Source: Beroe ovata | Lineage: Eukaryota; Ctenophora; Nuda; Beroida; Beroidae | Length of the DNA stretch: 44,512 nt | Direction: 5' to 3' | NCBI GenBank assembly: GCA_946803715.1 | Contig: CAMPET010000082.1 | Coordinates: 139,109 to 183,620, forward strand | Shown here: positions 20,920 to 33,907 of the stretch, piece by piece | Numbering within the stretch: the stretch's first letter is position 1 | Layout: each line of letters starts with the position of its first letter | Made by a program: the position numbers and the translations under genes | Notes under the pieces: model-generated | Seen by the model: the letters and a program-made list of their open reading frames with translations, nothing else | The model's database searches: none | Told to the model about the DNA's origin: nothing

Positions 20920-23480
20920 ATGTTTGGTCAAGTAAACAGAAAATCAACTAATGTTTTAAAGCATGCAAGAATACTTACAAAAAGCCAGCCATGTGCCAAG
21001 CAATACTCTTCCCTTCGCAGATGCTTTTCAGAAATAAGTCCATCACCTAATGGCTTGAGTTTGGGTCAACAGGTTTTTTATCTGAGTTATAACTTGTTAA
21101 ACTTAGTTACTTGTTAAACTTAGTAACTTGACTTATAAGATTGAGAAGAAATGTCACAATTTGTAAAGATCCTGAACAAGAGACTTGTGATTTGAAATTG
21201 TCAGTAGATCAGAACTGTTAAGTTTGTTGGTTTGATTAGATTGAATGACAACAAGCATAGCATTTACATTTTCAGTTATCCAACATACCTCAAGATCCTC
21301 AAGACCCAAAATCAAGGTGTCCTAAATGTGGTGGAATATTAAACCATCTTAAAGGAATAACATGTACCCCGAGATTTGTGAAGTGTCAACAGTGTGAATA
21401 TTTCTATGTTTGTGATATAGATTTCTTGAAAAATGACATGCGAGTTGAGTCAAGGTGAGTCTCTTGTCAATGAGTTGTCAATCTAATCATGATATTTTGA
21501 AGCACCCAAGATGATCCGTTAATGATGTGATATCATGACTGCTCGTTGCTCACAGTGATATAGATATTTATGCACTCTCTGAGTCAGCTTTGAACATTCA
21601 GTAATCACATATGTTACTCCTCAGTCACCTTGATCCTAGTATCGACCCCAAAGAAGATGTGCTTCCGACTCCAAAAGAGATTTTCTCCTATTTGAATGAG
21701 TATGTTGTTGGTCAAGAGTATCCTAAAAAGGTGTTATCAGTTGGTATTTATAACCACTACAGAAGAATACAAGTAAACCTGGCCGAAAGTAAACAAAATC
21801 GGGTATCAGGAATTTCTAAACTAGACAAAACGAATGTTCTTCTGCTGGGTCCTACAGGTTTGTTCATATAGTATTATGGAATATCAACATTAATGTTATG
21901 GATTATGGCACACACTGCACAAGTTTTGGATTTTATAATGTGCTGTTTTTCTAGTGCTCTATTTCACCCAGGTACCGGCAAAACTCTGTTGGCACAATCT
22001 CTAGCCAATTGTCTCAAAGTCCCAATGACTATATGTGATTGTACATCACTCACACAAGCTGGCTATGTTGGGGAAGATGTGGAATCTATCATTGCTAAAC
22101 TGCTCATTGCCTCAGACTTCAATATTGACAAGTGCCAAAGAGGCATCATATTTCTTGATGAGGTGTGATGAATTACTCCAATATTTCACAATATCAACAG
22201 ATATCTTTCCCATATAACTATCCATTTCTCGCCTGTAGTAAGTGGCGACTCATCTTGAAAACTCCATTTGCTACAGGTTGACAAGATATCCATGAGATCC
22301 AAAGATGTCCATGTCAGAGATGTGTCCGGGGAAGGAGTACAACAAGCACTGTTGAAATTACTAGAAGGGACATTGGTGACCATCCCTGAGCGTCTCATTC
22401 CTTCTCGAAAACTCAGGTCTGAGCCAGTTCAGGTTGATACAACCAACATACTCTTTATAGCATCTGGAGCATTTGCTGGTATTGAAAAGATTGTCAGGTG
22501 TGTTGTGTGAAGTATTACATTCAAATCAATCTCATCTTGATAAATCTCAATTTGATAAATAATCAAGTACATCTTTAGGAGCAGGAAAGTCAAAAAGTCC
22601 CTGGGTTTTGGGAGCCCTGTATCAAAAGATAGTGTTGTATTTGATAACAAGCGAAATGATGATAATTTCGAGGAGAAGCTCAAAGTTAATGATAGCTTTT
22701 TGAAGGTAATAATAGCGAAATGTCTAAATTAGAAAATTCTTGTACTGCTCCAGCTTACTTTTACTCTATTTCTGTTGCAGGAAATAGATGCAGAGGACCT
22801 GGTCAACTATGGAATAATTCCTGAGTTCGTGGGAAGAATGCCTTTATGCGTTTCTCTGATGTCTTTAGGTCAGTAATTGCACTATACTTGATATGGCCTG
22901 AGAAGGACTCCCTATGATTGGCTGTGACTATTGAGGTAATTTTGTGGGTGTCGCCTCCGTGCATATCCAGACTTTTCCCTCTTTCAGACCGAGAAGCTTT
23001 GATCACAATTCTTACTCAACCAAAGAATTCTATCATTGCTCAATACAAACATTTGTTTGACCTGGACGACTGTGAATTGGTGTTCACTGATGATTCGCTG
23101 GATGCTATCGCTGAACTTGCTATCAAGAAAAGGACAGGTGAGTGTCAAATCGTATGATGTAAGCAGCCTAGCAAGAATTTATAATTTGTACTTTCAAGTA
23201 TTCGGAGACCTTGGCAACGGAGTCTTTCAATTTCTTTTTTTTGCTTTGAAAGCCAGTGTCAACGTCAATCACAATAAGATGCCGTTTCCTCACAGGTGCA
23301 AGAGGGCTAAGAAGCATTCTGGAGAGTGTTCTCATGGATATCATGTACGAAGTTCCTGGCTCAGATATTGCACAAGTAACAATTACCAGAGAAGTGGTTG
23401 AAAAGCAATCCCAGCCAGATTTTAAACGAGACACCAAGGTTGACAGTAAAGCCGAGGAAAAGTCTGCTGTTCAAATATGA
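20920..23480 (+). CDS. CLPX: Mitochondrial ClpX, AAA+ unfoldase of the ClpXP protease
   Basis: The unfolding ATPase that feeds substrates to ClpP in the mitochondrial matrix and also acts alone as a chaperone. Nine exons: 20920-21072, 21276-21454, 21625-21857, 21972-22162, 22277-22497, 22579-22705, 22781-22868, 22988-23137, 23296-23480; phases agree, total 508 aa, shorter than vertebrate ClpX (about 630). Residues 1-50 are basic, a probable targeting peptide. A four-Cys zinc finger follows (Cys66, Cys69, Cys88, Cys91). The AAA+ core has Walker A GPTGTGKT (185-192) split by an intron, the pore loop GYVG (218-221), Walker B FLDE (249-252) and the sensor-2 motif GARGLRSI in the last exon. The first junction uses a weak donor (CAG|GTTTTT). 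A polyadenylation signal lies 6 bp after the stop. Confidence 0.95.
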
Positions 23481-24137
23481 GTAGCAATAAACAGGGATGA
23501 AGAGAGTTTTATGTTATTCCAGTATCACGAATTTGTAGCTTCATCAATGAATTGTTGATGGTATGATTGGATAGATTTTATTGTTCTCCTTTTTCAATTC
23601 GTGAGTAACTCTATAACATTATGTGGGATGATCGTGTCGAATTATCCCTACAACAGCTACTACGGCTGTAAGGTGTTTTGGATAGCTTCTAGGAAGCAGA
23701 CACATAATTCTGAGAAGAGTGCACTGTTGTTGATCCATAATCAATAGTGTCATTTAATACAGTTCCTACTTGTTGTGGTAATTTCAGATACTAGAACTGC
23801 TGCAGATGAAATTTTGTCAATCTTCCGATATGATCAGACCCTCAGTGATCAGATGGTTTTCAATATTAATAAGAAATCATGGATTATTGTCAGGGAACCA
23901 CATAATTTACAGGATTATAGCAGCATTTCAATTGATCTCATTTTTATTTGTACTGTCAAATGTCAATTTCTCTGTTCATAAAACTGCAATTCATTGCTTC
24001 GAACTTTTAACGAGCAATAAACTGCCTTCTGGCCTTATAATATGTAATAATATCTCTATGTAATAATATCGCTATTTATATTTTATTATAAATAAGAATG
24101 AAATCTAATATCCCTTCTGAAAAATTGATTACCTCTA
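23481..24137. other. Region 3' of clpX with one possible exon
   Basis: After the clpX stop a splice acceptor at about 23788 (TTTCAG) opens a frame reading TRTAADEILSIFRYDQTLSD and on to a stop near 23981, followed by AATAAA at 24016. It could be an alternative 3' exon or a piece of the unnamed gene downstream. No similarity recognised. Confidence 0.25.
23486..23491 (+). promoter_or_regulatory. Polyadenylation signal AATAAA after clpX
   Basis: Canonical AATAAA six bases after the clpX stop codon. A second AATAAA at 24016-24021 offers a longer 3' end. Confidence 0.6.
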
Positions 24138-27029
24138 GAAGTAGAAATGGTATCAGTCTATGGAAGGAAGCGGAGTTTTGAGGAAAGCAACATGGTTGAT
24201 AACAAGAAACATTGCAGTTATGAACCTTGCCTAGGTATACATGTACTGTGAAGTCGGACTTGTGATCTTGCTACTTTCTGGAATTCTCATTTGTGTTCGT
24301 TATTACATATAGATGTTGTCACTCGATACAAGTCACAATCATGAACTTGAATAATGAATTGCAGATTTTGCAGCAGCCCATCAAGTGAACCACTGCCAAA
24401 ACTATTCCTCAACTGCAGATGGTATACTTCAGTGCAAAGGTAATATGATATTAGCAAATTTGAGTTGTGAATATTGAATAACAAAAGAAGCTTGTTCTTT
24501 CAGATTCCAGTGGAGTAGGTACTGTATTTGAATTTTCTGATTTCTTTAAACTTTCATATCAAGTAGATTCTACATTTTGATCTATCTTTTGAAAAGTTGA
24601 TAGTGCAGTAGTGATTCCTCACATGCCAAGTTCTAATGAAAGACCAGGGCGTATTTCACATTCATACGAGTCACTCATTCATTTGCTTTCAAAGTTGTTG
24701 ATATTGAAGGGGTATTGATGATTGACACCGAATCACATATTACAACGAAGCAAACGTTGATAACGAATCCTTTCATCATGACGACTGAACTGCTCGTTAA
24801 ATCCTATGAATATTTAAAATGCAAGCATTTAACAATGGATGCTTCCACTTTTCGGTGGATCTTGGGCGCCATATGGCTGCAAAGTGCAAGTGTTAGGTAT
24901 GTATCCCATGGAATGGGATCAGTACCAATGTGATTGAATTTTTCCTCTTTTATCAAACTTTATGAGATGTGGCAATCAAATGAGTGGATTGGTATATAGT
25001 ATGGCTATGAGTATCTTCGTTTGCTTCTCATTTTCAGTTTAAACCCTCAATTATCACTAGAATAATTAGAAATTATCATATGCAAGACATACACAGATAA
25101 GACTTCACTAAAAGATAAGACTTTACCCAAACCATAGCATGTGATTGATGATCATTGATCATGACAGTTACTTATCTGTTTGGAGGAAGCGAGTGTTCTG
25201 AAATAGGTCTGATTATTGAATTTTTATGGGCCCTAAGAGGCGATCATCAATCATGATTAAGTTAAACCTCATATACCTTAATTTCTATCAGGTAAGTAGC
25301 TGAAACATATTCACTGTCAACTATTCACATTATCCTTTAACATAAAGTGTTTGAAGCTATTGAATCTAGTGATATGAGGAGGATTTGAAATGGGATTTAT
25401 AATCGCTTGGTTCCATCTAGATTTGACTGGCGTGGGGAACCCCCTTGTATAACAGTACCAGCTGGATAAGTTCAGTCATTGCTGCAGTCTGCACTAGCCT
25501 GCCATGAAATTGAGGAAATCGGTATTCCCGCACCCCCCTTACCCGTGCTGCACCGGTGATGTAAGCCAGCTACTCTGGGGAAGGAGAAGAGTGGTAAATT
25601 TTACTGGAAATAGGTACTTGATAACTTAAATACCTATGTTATATCTTATTACCGCAAGTGAACTAAGAGATAGTCAAATCACTTAGGCTCATTCTGAATA
25701 GAGCTCTGCATTACATCTAACATCACCCTTACATGCCTATGCGTTTATTTTCCATACTCATGGATGTCAGCCGTTGTGATCCATCATGGGTCATCGCCCC
25801 TTATTTCGTCACCGAGCCCAGCGTCCATACCAGTAGCTCCAGATATCAGCTCTTGGAAGAAATGGCAAGGTTCTCTTGCAGTCATCCCGTACTAACCACC
25901 TCTAGACTTGTGCAATGTGCATGCCATACTGTCATATGACCCCTATTCTGGATAACTGTTCTCCACTTGTTTAGTGGTTGGGATAACTCAAATATTTGAA
26001 GAATGATCCCTCTTACCTACCTACTAGGTGAGTAGCTGGATGAACCATTTTACTGAAATTCATATTCAAAGTGAATCTTTGAATGACGGAAAGACGAAGG
26101 TTGAAGATATCAACATACAGATCTGCCTTCATAACTTGCCTGATTATTCATTTACATCACCGTTTATCCGGGCGTGCTAAGCAATTAATGTGAAGAAGCA
26201 TTTAAAAAAGTGAATTTTCTGATTGGGACTCAGGAAAAAGCGTTATTCCTCAGACTTCTTAAATCTTTCTGGACGATGCAACGTTCCTCTTGAAGATACA
26301 AGAATAACAGTGTCTTTACCAAGTCATGTGATTGATGAAAGTTTCCCGTAACGATTATGCAAATCTTCCAGTCATCATTGTTCAGAAGGCAAGCTTCTAC
26401 GAGACTTTTCCCTTCATTCATGAGTGTGGAAAATGAACGGCATAGCATCAATCACTAAGCTCATCCCATACTCACAAGTCACACGTATTATAAACGATCA
26501 TAATGTTTCTCATGTTACAGAAAAACCAAAGCTGAAGATTGCTGTATTGTGGAATAAAATTTCTATTACTGTTGAGAACCGTTTGAATGATCAAATTCTA
26601 TTGGACAGCCAAGCTGCCATGATTCTTTGGTTTTTCTGGAACTCTGCATCATATATTCTATACTACCTGTACTCTGTAGGACGGGAAAATGCTTTATTCC
26701 ATTTTACACGATGAAAGGAAGGCAAAATACCCAGTAAAAAAGGAAGTTAAGAGTAAGAACTAACTTAACATATATCAGGTGAGACAGAGATGGACGTTGA
26801 AAACTGCACTGAAGCAACAATGAGTGACACCATGAATAATGGTGCATCAGCAGCTGGTAGCATGAATGCACAACCAACTGCAGGGGATTCCAGTAATATG
26901 AGACATGTATACACTTCCATGCCAGGAAACAATTGCCATGGCCCCAGATACATCTCTGCCCCATACGTATCCAACTGTGGAGCTTGTAGTAATGGGGCCT
27001 CAGGACATATTAACCACACTCTTACTTAA
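24138..27029 (+). CDS. Probable multi-exon gene of unknown function
   Basis: Not recognised. Several segments look like exons with splice sites. About 24142-24233 begins near MVSVYGRKRSFEES (a basic, nuclear-signal-like word) and ends at CTAG|GTATAC. 24364-24440 ends at AAAG|GTAATA, and 24505-24517 is short. An open segment runs from about 24640 to 24897 (F-K-V-V-D-I-E-G onward). Further candidates are near 25763-25868, 26028-26176 and 26235-26347, an open segment 26521-26714, and a Ser/Gly/Asn-rich last exon 26780-27029 ending in HINHTLT and a stop. I could not join all of these in one phase, and one junction (24897 to about 25041) runs quickly into a stop. It may be one divergent gene, two genes, or partly decayed. 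No domain is assigned. Confidence 0.3.
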
Positions 27030-27815
27030 CAAGACGTACCTAGTAACACACCAGGGCTGCTATATTTAAGACTTATTATGGAGAATCACTTATTGAAAAA
27101 CAGGTTGATATTAATTTCTGTATGACAAAAGCTGTTTTAAAGATAACTTATTATCATTATTAACTATGTTTCAATACTGTTAGTTTCATAAGTTTGCTTT
27201 GGATACCTAGCGTCAAAATCTGCACTTTTCGAGCATACGATTTGTTCTGACTTGCTCAAAGCTTTCCCAAGCTTAATGAATGACAACATGGGATGATTAT
27301 AACACCTGTATGCCTATTTCCTATAGTCCCATTGGGTGTCGAGACTGTCGGATCCTACACCATGTAAGGTTATTAATTGCTGACATATTTATTACTTTTT
27401 CGTTCATTTGATGCCGAATTGGTTACAACTTGATTGTCTTCTTGCAGATTTTTAATGAATAGTTTTCATCATTCACAAACTGATACGGTCTTTATATTTT
27501 GACTTACATTTCACAGATCACCAAAGTATTTGTATTATAACCTAATTTTGGTTTAACAATTGACATGACTGACGTCTTGATTGCAGATTAAATTGTGAAA
27601 GCACAAAAAGTGAAAACGTGCCATTGTTTCATTTCATTTCCGGTAGTATTTGACATCCACCGGTGGTTCCCATTTATTGGATACTAATTTACAATTGATT
27701 AACATCGTCACCTTCTGACTTCCGATAGCTAGTAGGTAGCTCCACTCCACCGACTAACTAACACACACACTGTCTCCCTAGTGATGCGTTGCTAGACAAG
27801 CCATCAAGCAACAAT
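27030..27815. other. Spacer and 5' region of the VAMP gene
   Basis: AT-rich with no recognised coding exon. A strong acceptor-like site (pyrimidine tract then CCCTAG at 27775-27780) lies 35 bp before the VAMP start codon, suggesting a non-coding first exon upstream. Confidence 0.5.
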
Positions 27816-28106
27816 ATGAGCGGATATCAAGCACACGAGACTCAGCAGCAGGTGGATGAGGTGATGGGAATCATGAGGAACAACATAGACAAGGTCCTCG
27901 AGAGAGATACCAAGATACAGAACCTCAATGAGAGATCTGAGGCTCTGCAAGTTGGTGCGCACCAGTTCCAACAGACAGGTGTCCAGCTCAAGAGGAAGAT
28001 GTGGTGGAAGAATGTCAAGTTCATGATCATCATTGGTGTGGTTGTGGTTGTTATTCTGGGTATTCTCATTGGGATCATTGTCGCCCAAACAAAGAAGAAG
28101 AACTAG
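27816..28106 (+). CDS. R-SNARE, VAMP/synaptobrevin family
   Basis: A vesicle-membrane SNARE that pairs with syntaxin and SNAP-25-type partners to drive membrane fusion. The ATG at 27816 gives 96 residues with the whole family layout: a short N-terminus, one SNARE motif (about 11-65) with the zero-layer arginine at position 30 in VLERD, the membrane-proximal KRKMWWKN block (59-66), a transmembrane helix (about 69-90) and a short lysine tail. The frame is open slightly upstream but has no earlier ATG. Length and motif fit VAMP1/2/3-type or VAMP8-type proteins; the sequence alone does not decide. No intron in the coding part. A polyadenylation signal is at 28290-28295. Confidence 0.95.
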   Translation: MSGYQAHETQQQVDEVMGIMRNNIDKVLERDTKIQNLNERSEALQVGAHQFQQTGVQLKRKMWWKNVKFMIIIGVVVVVILGILIGIIVAQTKKKN

Positions 28107-28289
28107 ACCCGGGAGTTAGGGGGAAGAGGACTTTGGTTCGTGTGACCTACTCGTTTTAGGAACAAACTCATTAATAGAGTTTAGAGACAATACATGAGGT
28201 CTGAATGCTATTCAAGCCATCATTTCACCTTTAAAACATGTAAGAAAATGTACTCTTTATTGTGAAATAATTATTCTAAAAGACTTTCG

Positions 28290-28295
28290 AATAAA
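28290..28295 (+). promoter_or_regulatory. Polyadenylation signal AATAAA after VAMP
   Basis: Canonical AATAAA about 185 bp downstream of the VAMP stop codon. Confidence 0.6.
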
Positions 28296-28996
28296 GAAGA
28301 ATGCGTATCGTGCACTCTGCACATGGTTCTATTGAAAGCTAGAATTCTAACGTTCCCGTTAGATTATGAATTCCCTGAGAATACTTTTCCCTCGATCAGT
28401 TTAACCAAATTGATTTCTCTTTCATTGTATTCAGTTGATATTGAGACATTGGAGATACAAATTGGTTGGCATTGTTTCAGACATTTGTTATGCATGTGTA
28501 TGGTGTGTGCAAGTCCCTATCAAATATGAATACACCTAAGTTGATTCCATACGTCAATTTTTTTATACTCAAAGAGCGATCTCTAATAGAAGTACGTACC
28601 AGTGAATATCTATTTCAATTGTTTGATCTACGATTACCACCATTATTTGACATCGTCTGTGTCATAAGATTATGCCGAATCTTTACAAAATTGATCTCAC
28701 ATCTTTGAGTGGAAATCAGCATGTAAGCAGGTCTTACAATTTCATCCTGTAGCCATTTATGATATGAATGTTTGATTACACTTCCATTAGTTGAAATTGT
28801 GTGTGTTTCAATGCCTAAATACTTAAATAGTGAAAAATTGGCAATCCTGGTAATATATGGGCTAAGGCTGACGCTCATAATTAATAGCGATATTCAAACT
28901 TTCCTCAATTCATATTTCCCCTAATTACATAAATGAAGAAACACTATAAAGATACCAGATCAGATTAATCGATTTTCTCATCTACTACAGCTACGC
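28296..28996. other. Intergenic spacer
   Basis: AT-rich, only short overlapping frames. An acceptor-like CTACAG at 28985-28990 just before the next gene's ATG suggests that gene has an upstream non-coding exon here. Confidence 0.5.
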
Positions 28997-30710
28997 ATGG
29001 ATAAGTTGGATCGTTTCGTGAAGAGTAGCAATCTGAACATAGGCGAGGCTCAAAATGGTTGGTAATTTCCTATTTTTGCATGCTTCGTACTGTTTCAACT
29101 CCAAATGCCCGGTACTCCAAATGCCCGGTACTCCAAATGCCCGGTACTCCAAATGCCCGGTACTGAGTGATCTAGTGCATAATCTCCAGACCGGGAAGAA
29201 CGCCTCCACGATATCCTGATGGTGAAACCCAAGAATGGTTTCTGGACTGTCGGCAAGCTGAACGGAAAGAGCAAGGACTCCCAGGAGGCGATCAATTCCC
29301 GGTTATTCGTTGGAAATTTGCCAGCATCCGGAGTGCAGCTAGCTAGGTTTACAGAGGCTTTCGCTAAGTACGGAACTGTGTTAGATGCTAGCCTCCATAA
29401 CAGGTACATGAATCTGGGGGAAGGTGTCAGAATTCGAGCGGATATATGATAATACATTGAGATCAAAGGCATGAGGGAAGTCTTTCTCTCTAGTACATAT
29501 CTCTGTTATACGTTTGGGATAGTATATCGTAGAGATATACATAGCTACTTTGATCACTTCATAGTTTGGGATAGGTTATCGCAGAGATATACATAGCTAC
29601 TTCGTTACCATATATACCACCCCACTCCCAGGTTTGGTTTTATTCAGTACGATTGCGGGGACGTGGCGAGACGTGCGTCAGAGGAGATGAACGGGCACCT
29701 GTTCGAGGGTTCTCGTATCGATGTGAACGTGGCTAGCGAGAGGAGGAAGAAGAGGAATGCGGGCGACCTCGTGGAGAACACCACCAGGAAAATACCACGG
29801 TACCTGTTCTTTGTCATGGTGGTCACTCATGCATGTGTGTAGTTGATGTGGGAGTGAGTGAGTGAGTGAGCGAGTAAGTTATTGCACTTTGTGACTACTT
29901 ACTTTGCGTTTAATGCAAACAGTCTGATCATCGATCATAACATGAGTTTTTAATCACCTATTCAGTAAGAGTTTTTGCAATCTACATTCTACATTCCAGG
30001 AAGCAAGTATCAGACGCTCTTGTTGTCATTTGTAATCGCGATATTAGGAATTACAGTGATGCAGTACTTCACAGACTCAAAGAGTTGCATATTGTTAGTA
30101 TTTAGCGAATGATTTTCCCTGGGGTGAACCCTTAAATCAGCGTCTTTCAGTTTACAATTCGTACCAACGGGAAACATAATATAGTGCAAGACGTATGCGA
30201 ATTCTTAAAAATCCGTCATTTTAAGTCAGGGAAGACATCATATTGAACAGAGTCCATTATATTACCTACTATTTTCTAGACTACCGGTAAAATCACACTG
30301 ACAGGTGTGTGACAGTTTCTTCTGGTCGGAAAACATGCCACTGCACCAAATTATCAATGACATCACTCGAGATGGTGTTCTGTATGCGGTAGTCCTCACT
30401 GAAGCCAGTGCTGTGGATAAAACTCTGAACATACATATCCTGCAAGGGAAAAACCCGAAAGGTTTTTGTTTTCACTTTCGCTTTTGACTTTGATTTATCC
30501 ATGGGTTAAATGTGTCATAACTGCTCTGTGAAGTCTCGTATTTATGTACATATCAAAAGGTCAGACACACCAACTTTTGGTCTCATTAAACCAGTACTGA
30601 AAACACGTTTCTCTTCAGACTTCAGAGACGTTCCCCTCAGTGATGCATTTGACTTATTAGAACGAGACTTTCAGAAAGCACAAGCAGCCAGAGCTCAAGT
30701 CCGTGAGTGA
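28997..30710 (+). CDS. RRM RNA-binding protein with an NCOA5-type anticodon-binding-like domain
   Basis: Probably a nuclear RNA-binding coregulator. Six exons: 28997-29057, 29190-29403, 29632-29799, 30000-30093, 30305-30461, 30619-30710; total 261 aa. An RRM covers about 55-135 with RNP2 LFVGNLP (59-65) and RNP1 RFGFIQY (92-98). A basic stretch (SERRKKR) follows. Residues about 148-250 match the fold of nuclear receptor coactivator 5: ALVVICNRD, a helix, then VCDSFFW, LHQIINDI and YAVVLTEA, aligning with the human pattern VVDLIFLN..LxQALEDV. The last exon may instead splice at CC|GTGAGT (30702) to 30860, replacing the final residues by a short tail ending at 30873. The protein is far shorter than human NCOA5 (about 580 aa). 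Confidence 0.8.
29101..29164. repeat. 16-bp tandem repeat, 4 exact copies, in intron 1
   Basis: CCAAATGCCCGGTACT repeats four times without a mismatch, inside the first intron of the NCOA5-like gene and 25 bp from the next acceptor. Confidence 0.95.
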
Positions 30711-32729
30711 ACACCTACTCTTTCCACCTTAGCTTGTTTCCCTACAATACTTAGTTCTCGACAAAGTAGTAAATTATTGTCAGCCTTTGTTTGTACCGTA
30801 TTGATGGGGCTTGCCATGACCCCTCATCTCCTCTCATGACCCCTCATCTCCTCTTTCAGCTGGTTTTCTCTGATCCACGGTGCAAGGGGTGAGTACTATC
30901 TCCTCAATGTTCACCCGCCATACCACCAAAGTTAGGCAACGTGGACCAGCTTGTGTGCGTGTCTATTGGAATCTCCCATCATTGCAGCCTTTATCCAGCC
31001 CATGTTTCCTTCTGGCGGCTGGCCCATGTTTCCTTCTGGTCTAGACTCATGGCATGGTTTCACGGCTATTTGATTCTGATTTAGTACACGATGATTCTTC
31101 TCTAATGGGGGAACATACTTGGACGTGCGAGTTCTTAGGTTTTATGATACTAGTTGCATTGTTTTCATCTTGCATAGAGTTCATGTGATCTCTTGGCAAA
31201 CTCCCAAGTCCCATCCACATGAATGCAGATTGAGGAGTTGACGCAGATCTTCACATCATAAGTTATCACTTTGTGTTATGTACAATCGATTAACTCATTA
31301 ACTCACATGGGTTTCTACTGTATTATTAACTCATTAACCCACATGAGTTTCTACTGTATCATAACCGCGCGCTCTCTCTCGTCTACCCCGTGTGTGTATT
31401 GTGTATTCTGAGCTCGTGAATAATTGTTCAGCTATCCACTTTACCGCTGCTGGTATTCTTTGTTTTGTGTGCTAATTTTCATCATGAAAGTTACCGGCTC
31501 GTTACTCTCAACATTCTCAGCTTGGTTATGGATTAGCATCGTTTCCTAAGGACAGTTTTTACGAAATATGCATAAGAATACCTAAGCTCACTTTGACTGT
31601 CAGGTTTTATTGTTTACTGTATAGAGAACTGACTTTCTTTCTGGATCCACTCTCTCAACTACAATTAAGTACAATTTAGGAAGATCTTGCGTATCTCATG
31701 TGATATTTGATTGCGCGTGCTGCAAATATAAGCTTCACCAAACATTAGAATGTGCTCAAGTATTACAGCTTTGCTGTGCTACAACATTATCGTTACCTTT
31801 ATAATACAAACCATGTATTGCATGTATAATAACCATGGTATAAGTATGGGTATAGTATATACTATATGTGTGTGTAGGCGTCTGTGTGTTTCTGTGTACT
31901 GTGCGTGTGATTCTGAGTTTCCATGTGTCTGTGTCTGTCTGTCTGTGTATTCTGTATGTATTAGTGCATGATGTAGCACTGTAGTGTATATTGTATATAT
32001 TCAAGCACTCAATACCAAGTTAGTTACAGCTATGACTGTTTAATGCGGATTTGAGAGGGGGAGTGTATACACTGTATGTCGTACTGTTTTCGTGCCGACT
32101 GTTGTAAACTATTGTCTGTGTTTGACGTTAGTCTGTCTGTAAGTTTCTGTTTTTATTGACACTTGTATTCAGTGTATACTTCTTTACCGTGTACTTTATG
32201 TCAATGTATACTGTATAGTGAATACGTGTGTGTGTATAATACCAGATACCCATTGTGTCATGTGTGTACAATGTACTGTAACATAAGTACCTAATACACT
32301 GCATCGTGTTTACATCGTATTTCAGCAAGTTCAACCGTTTCGAGAATAGTTTTAACAATTTGCTTTTCAAAGGTGAATGATGATCTAATGCTATTTCGCT
32401 GTATGAACACCTCGACTATAATGACTATTTATGACTATTTATAATTGACTATATAGAAGAATATGATTCTTATATCAAAAGCGTAACTCACCCTGCATTA
32501 TGTTACAGTAAGCGCAGAGTATTATATGACGGTTACCCACGGTTTACAATTTACATACATAGTCAACTAACCTAATGTGATGCACAGTATGAGTAAAACA
32601 CGCTGTGTCAAAGTATGTGTTACGTATGTGTGACGTGTGAGCGTTGTTCTACACGTCATGTATGCTGTGTATTATGTAACGATTGATGTAACGAATGTTT
32701 TAAGAAACATACTCCACATGCGCGTAACA

Positions 32730-32935
32730 AATGGTGTGTAACATACCCCATGTGTAACACCCAATATGTGTGTAACGTAACCTGTGGTAATACCCAATAA
32801 TCAATATGTGTAACGTATGGAAACATCCTATGTGTAACCCGTGGTAACACCCAATATGTGTGTAACGTATGGTAACATCGTATGTGTAACCCGTGGTAAC
32901 ACCTGATATGTGTGTAACGTATGGTGTATGTGTTC
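32730..32935. repeat. Degenerate repeat of about 20-22 bp (TATGTGTAACGTATGGTAACAC)
   Basis: Eight or more variants of 'tgtgtaacgtatggtaacac' and 'tgtgtaacccgtggtaacac' follow each other with small length changes. Confidence 0.8.
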
Positions 32936-33448
32936 ATTGTTCAATATCATGTATGAAAGAGAGACTACCAATCTAATCTGTGAACCTTGGTGCGCTTATT
33001 TAATGATGTGTATGTGGTCGCGTATGTGTGGCTGNAGTATGGGACAAGTATTGAAGCTATTGCATCTCATTTGACTGATTGGAAGAGGAACAAAATATAT
33101 TCCTCATAATATGTATGGAATAATGTTCCGTGATTGGCAAAAATTTGACTGATGATCCAATTTGGACCTCTCTCAAAAGAAGAGAATTTTTATAGAGACT
33201 TTATTTCATACCGTCCTCATTAAGTTTTGCCTCATAACTATAATGTAACTATGTAATAATATGGTACTATAAATTGAGGAGACCGCCCAATCTTTTCTAC
33301 TTCCAGCTTCAACACTCTTTCTTGTTTCCGGCTTGTTAACATACTCACAACACAGCATACCCGGTCACTACTTATCAACTCACTAATAACACGTGACTGT
33401 TACAGGAGGACAAGCTGGTGGTCCAACTTATCGTGACCACCACCTGTG

Positions 33449-33490
33449 GTTACCATGATACCAGGTTACCATGATACCAGGTTACCATAG
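33449..33490. repeat. 17-bp tandem repeat (GGTTACCATGATACCAG)
   Basis: Two full copies and a partial third, about 420 bp upstream of the RUN-domain gene's inferred start. Confidence 0.85.
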
Positions 33491-33907
33491 TAGCAGCTCG
33501 TCGTTATTGTGACCATATTATCAAACTGGTTGTGTTGTTTCACTTCCAGTGGATTCATTGAAGTTCTAGAATTGATATTCATCAGACGGTTTCACGTCCC
33601 CGATGACTCATGAGGTTATTGAATGATCATCATACTGACATAACTAATTTTGAATGATAAAATTGTTATCAATTTCATTTGTTATCAATATCAATATCAA
33701 TATATTTGTTTTACCTCACTTATCTCCCATCTGTTTCACACTATTTCATGTTCAGATTGCTCATTCTTCTTTTTCAAATAACACTCATTTCATCCTACAT
33801 TCATCTTTGTTTCTTAACTGCAGGAAATGTGAAATGTTAGCCGATGTAGATTGTAGACATATGAAAGTGATGTATGAGACTTATTAACGAACATGGTCAC
33901 ATGACAC

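Larger units (their letters stand above)
30874..33907. other. Long gene-free stretch rich in simple repeats
   Basis: No exon recognised. The stretch is dominated by TG/TA-rich low complexity (31850-32300), a degenerate repeat (32730-32935) and a 17-bp repeat (33449-33490). It probably holds the 3' end of the NCOA5-like gene and the promoter or 5' untranslated part of the RUN-domain gene. Confidence 0.55.

Noticed and set aside
31750-32370. Frames rich in C/V/Y or T/H across 31.7-32.4 kb
   Set aside because: Products of TG/TA-rich simple sequence; no exon structure.
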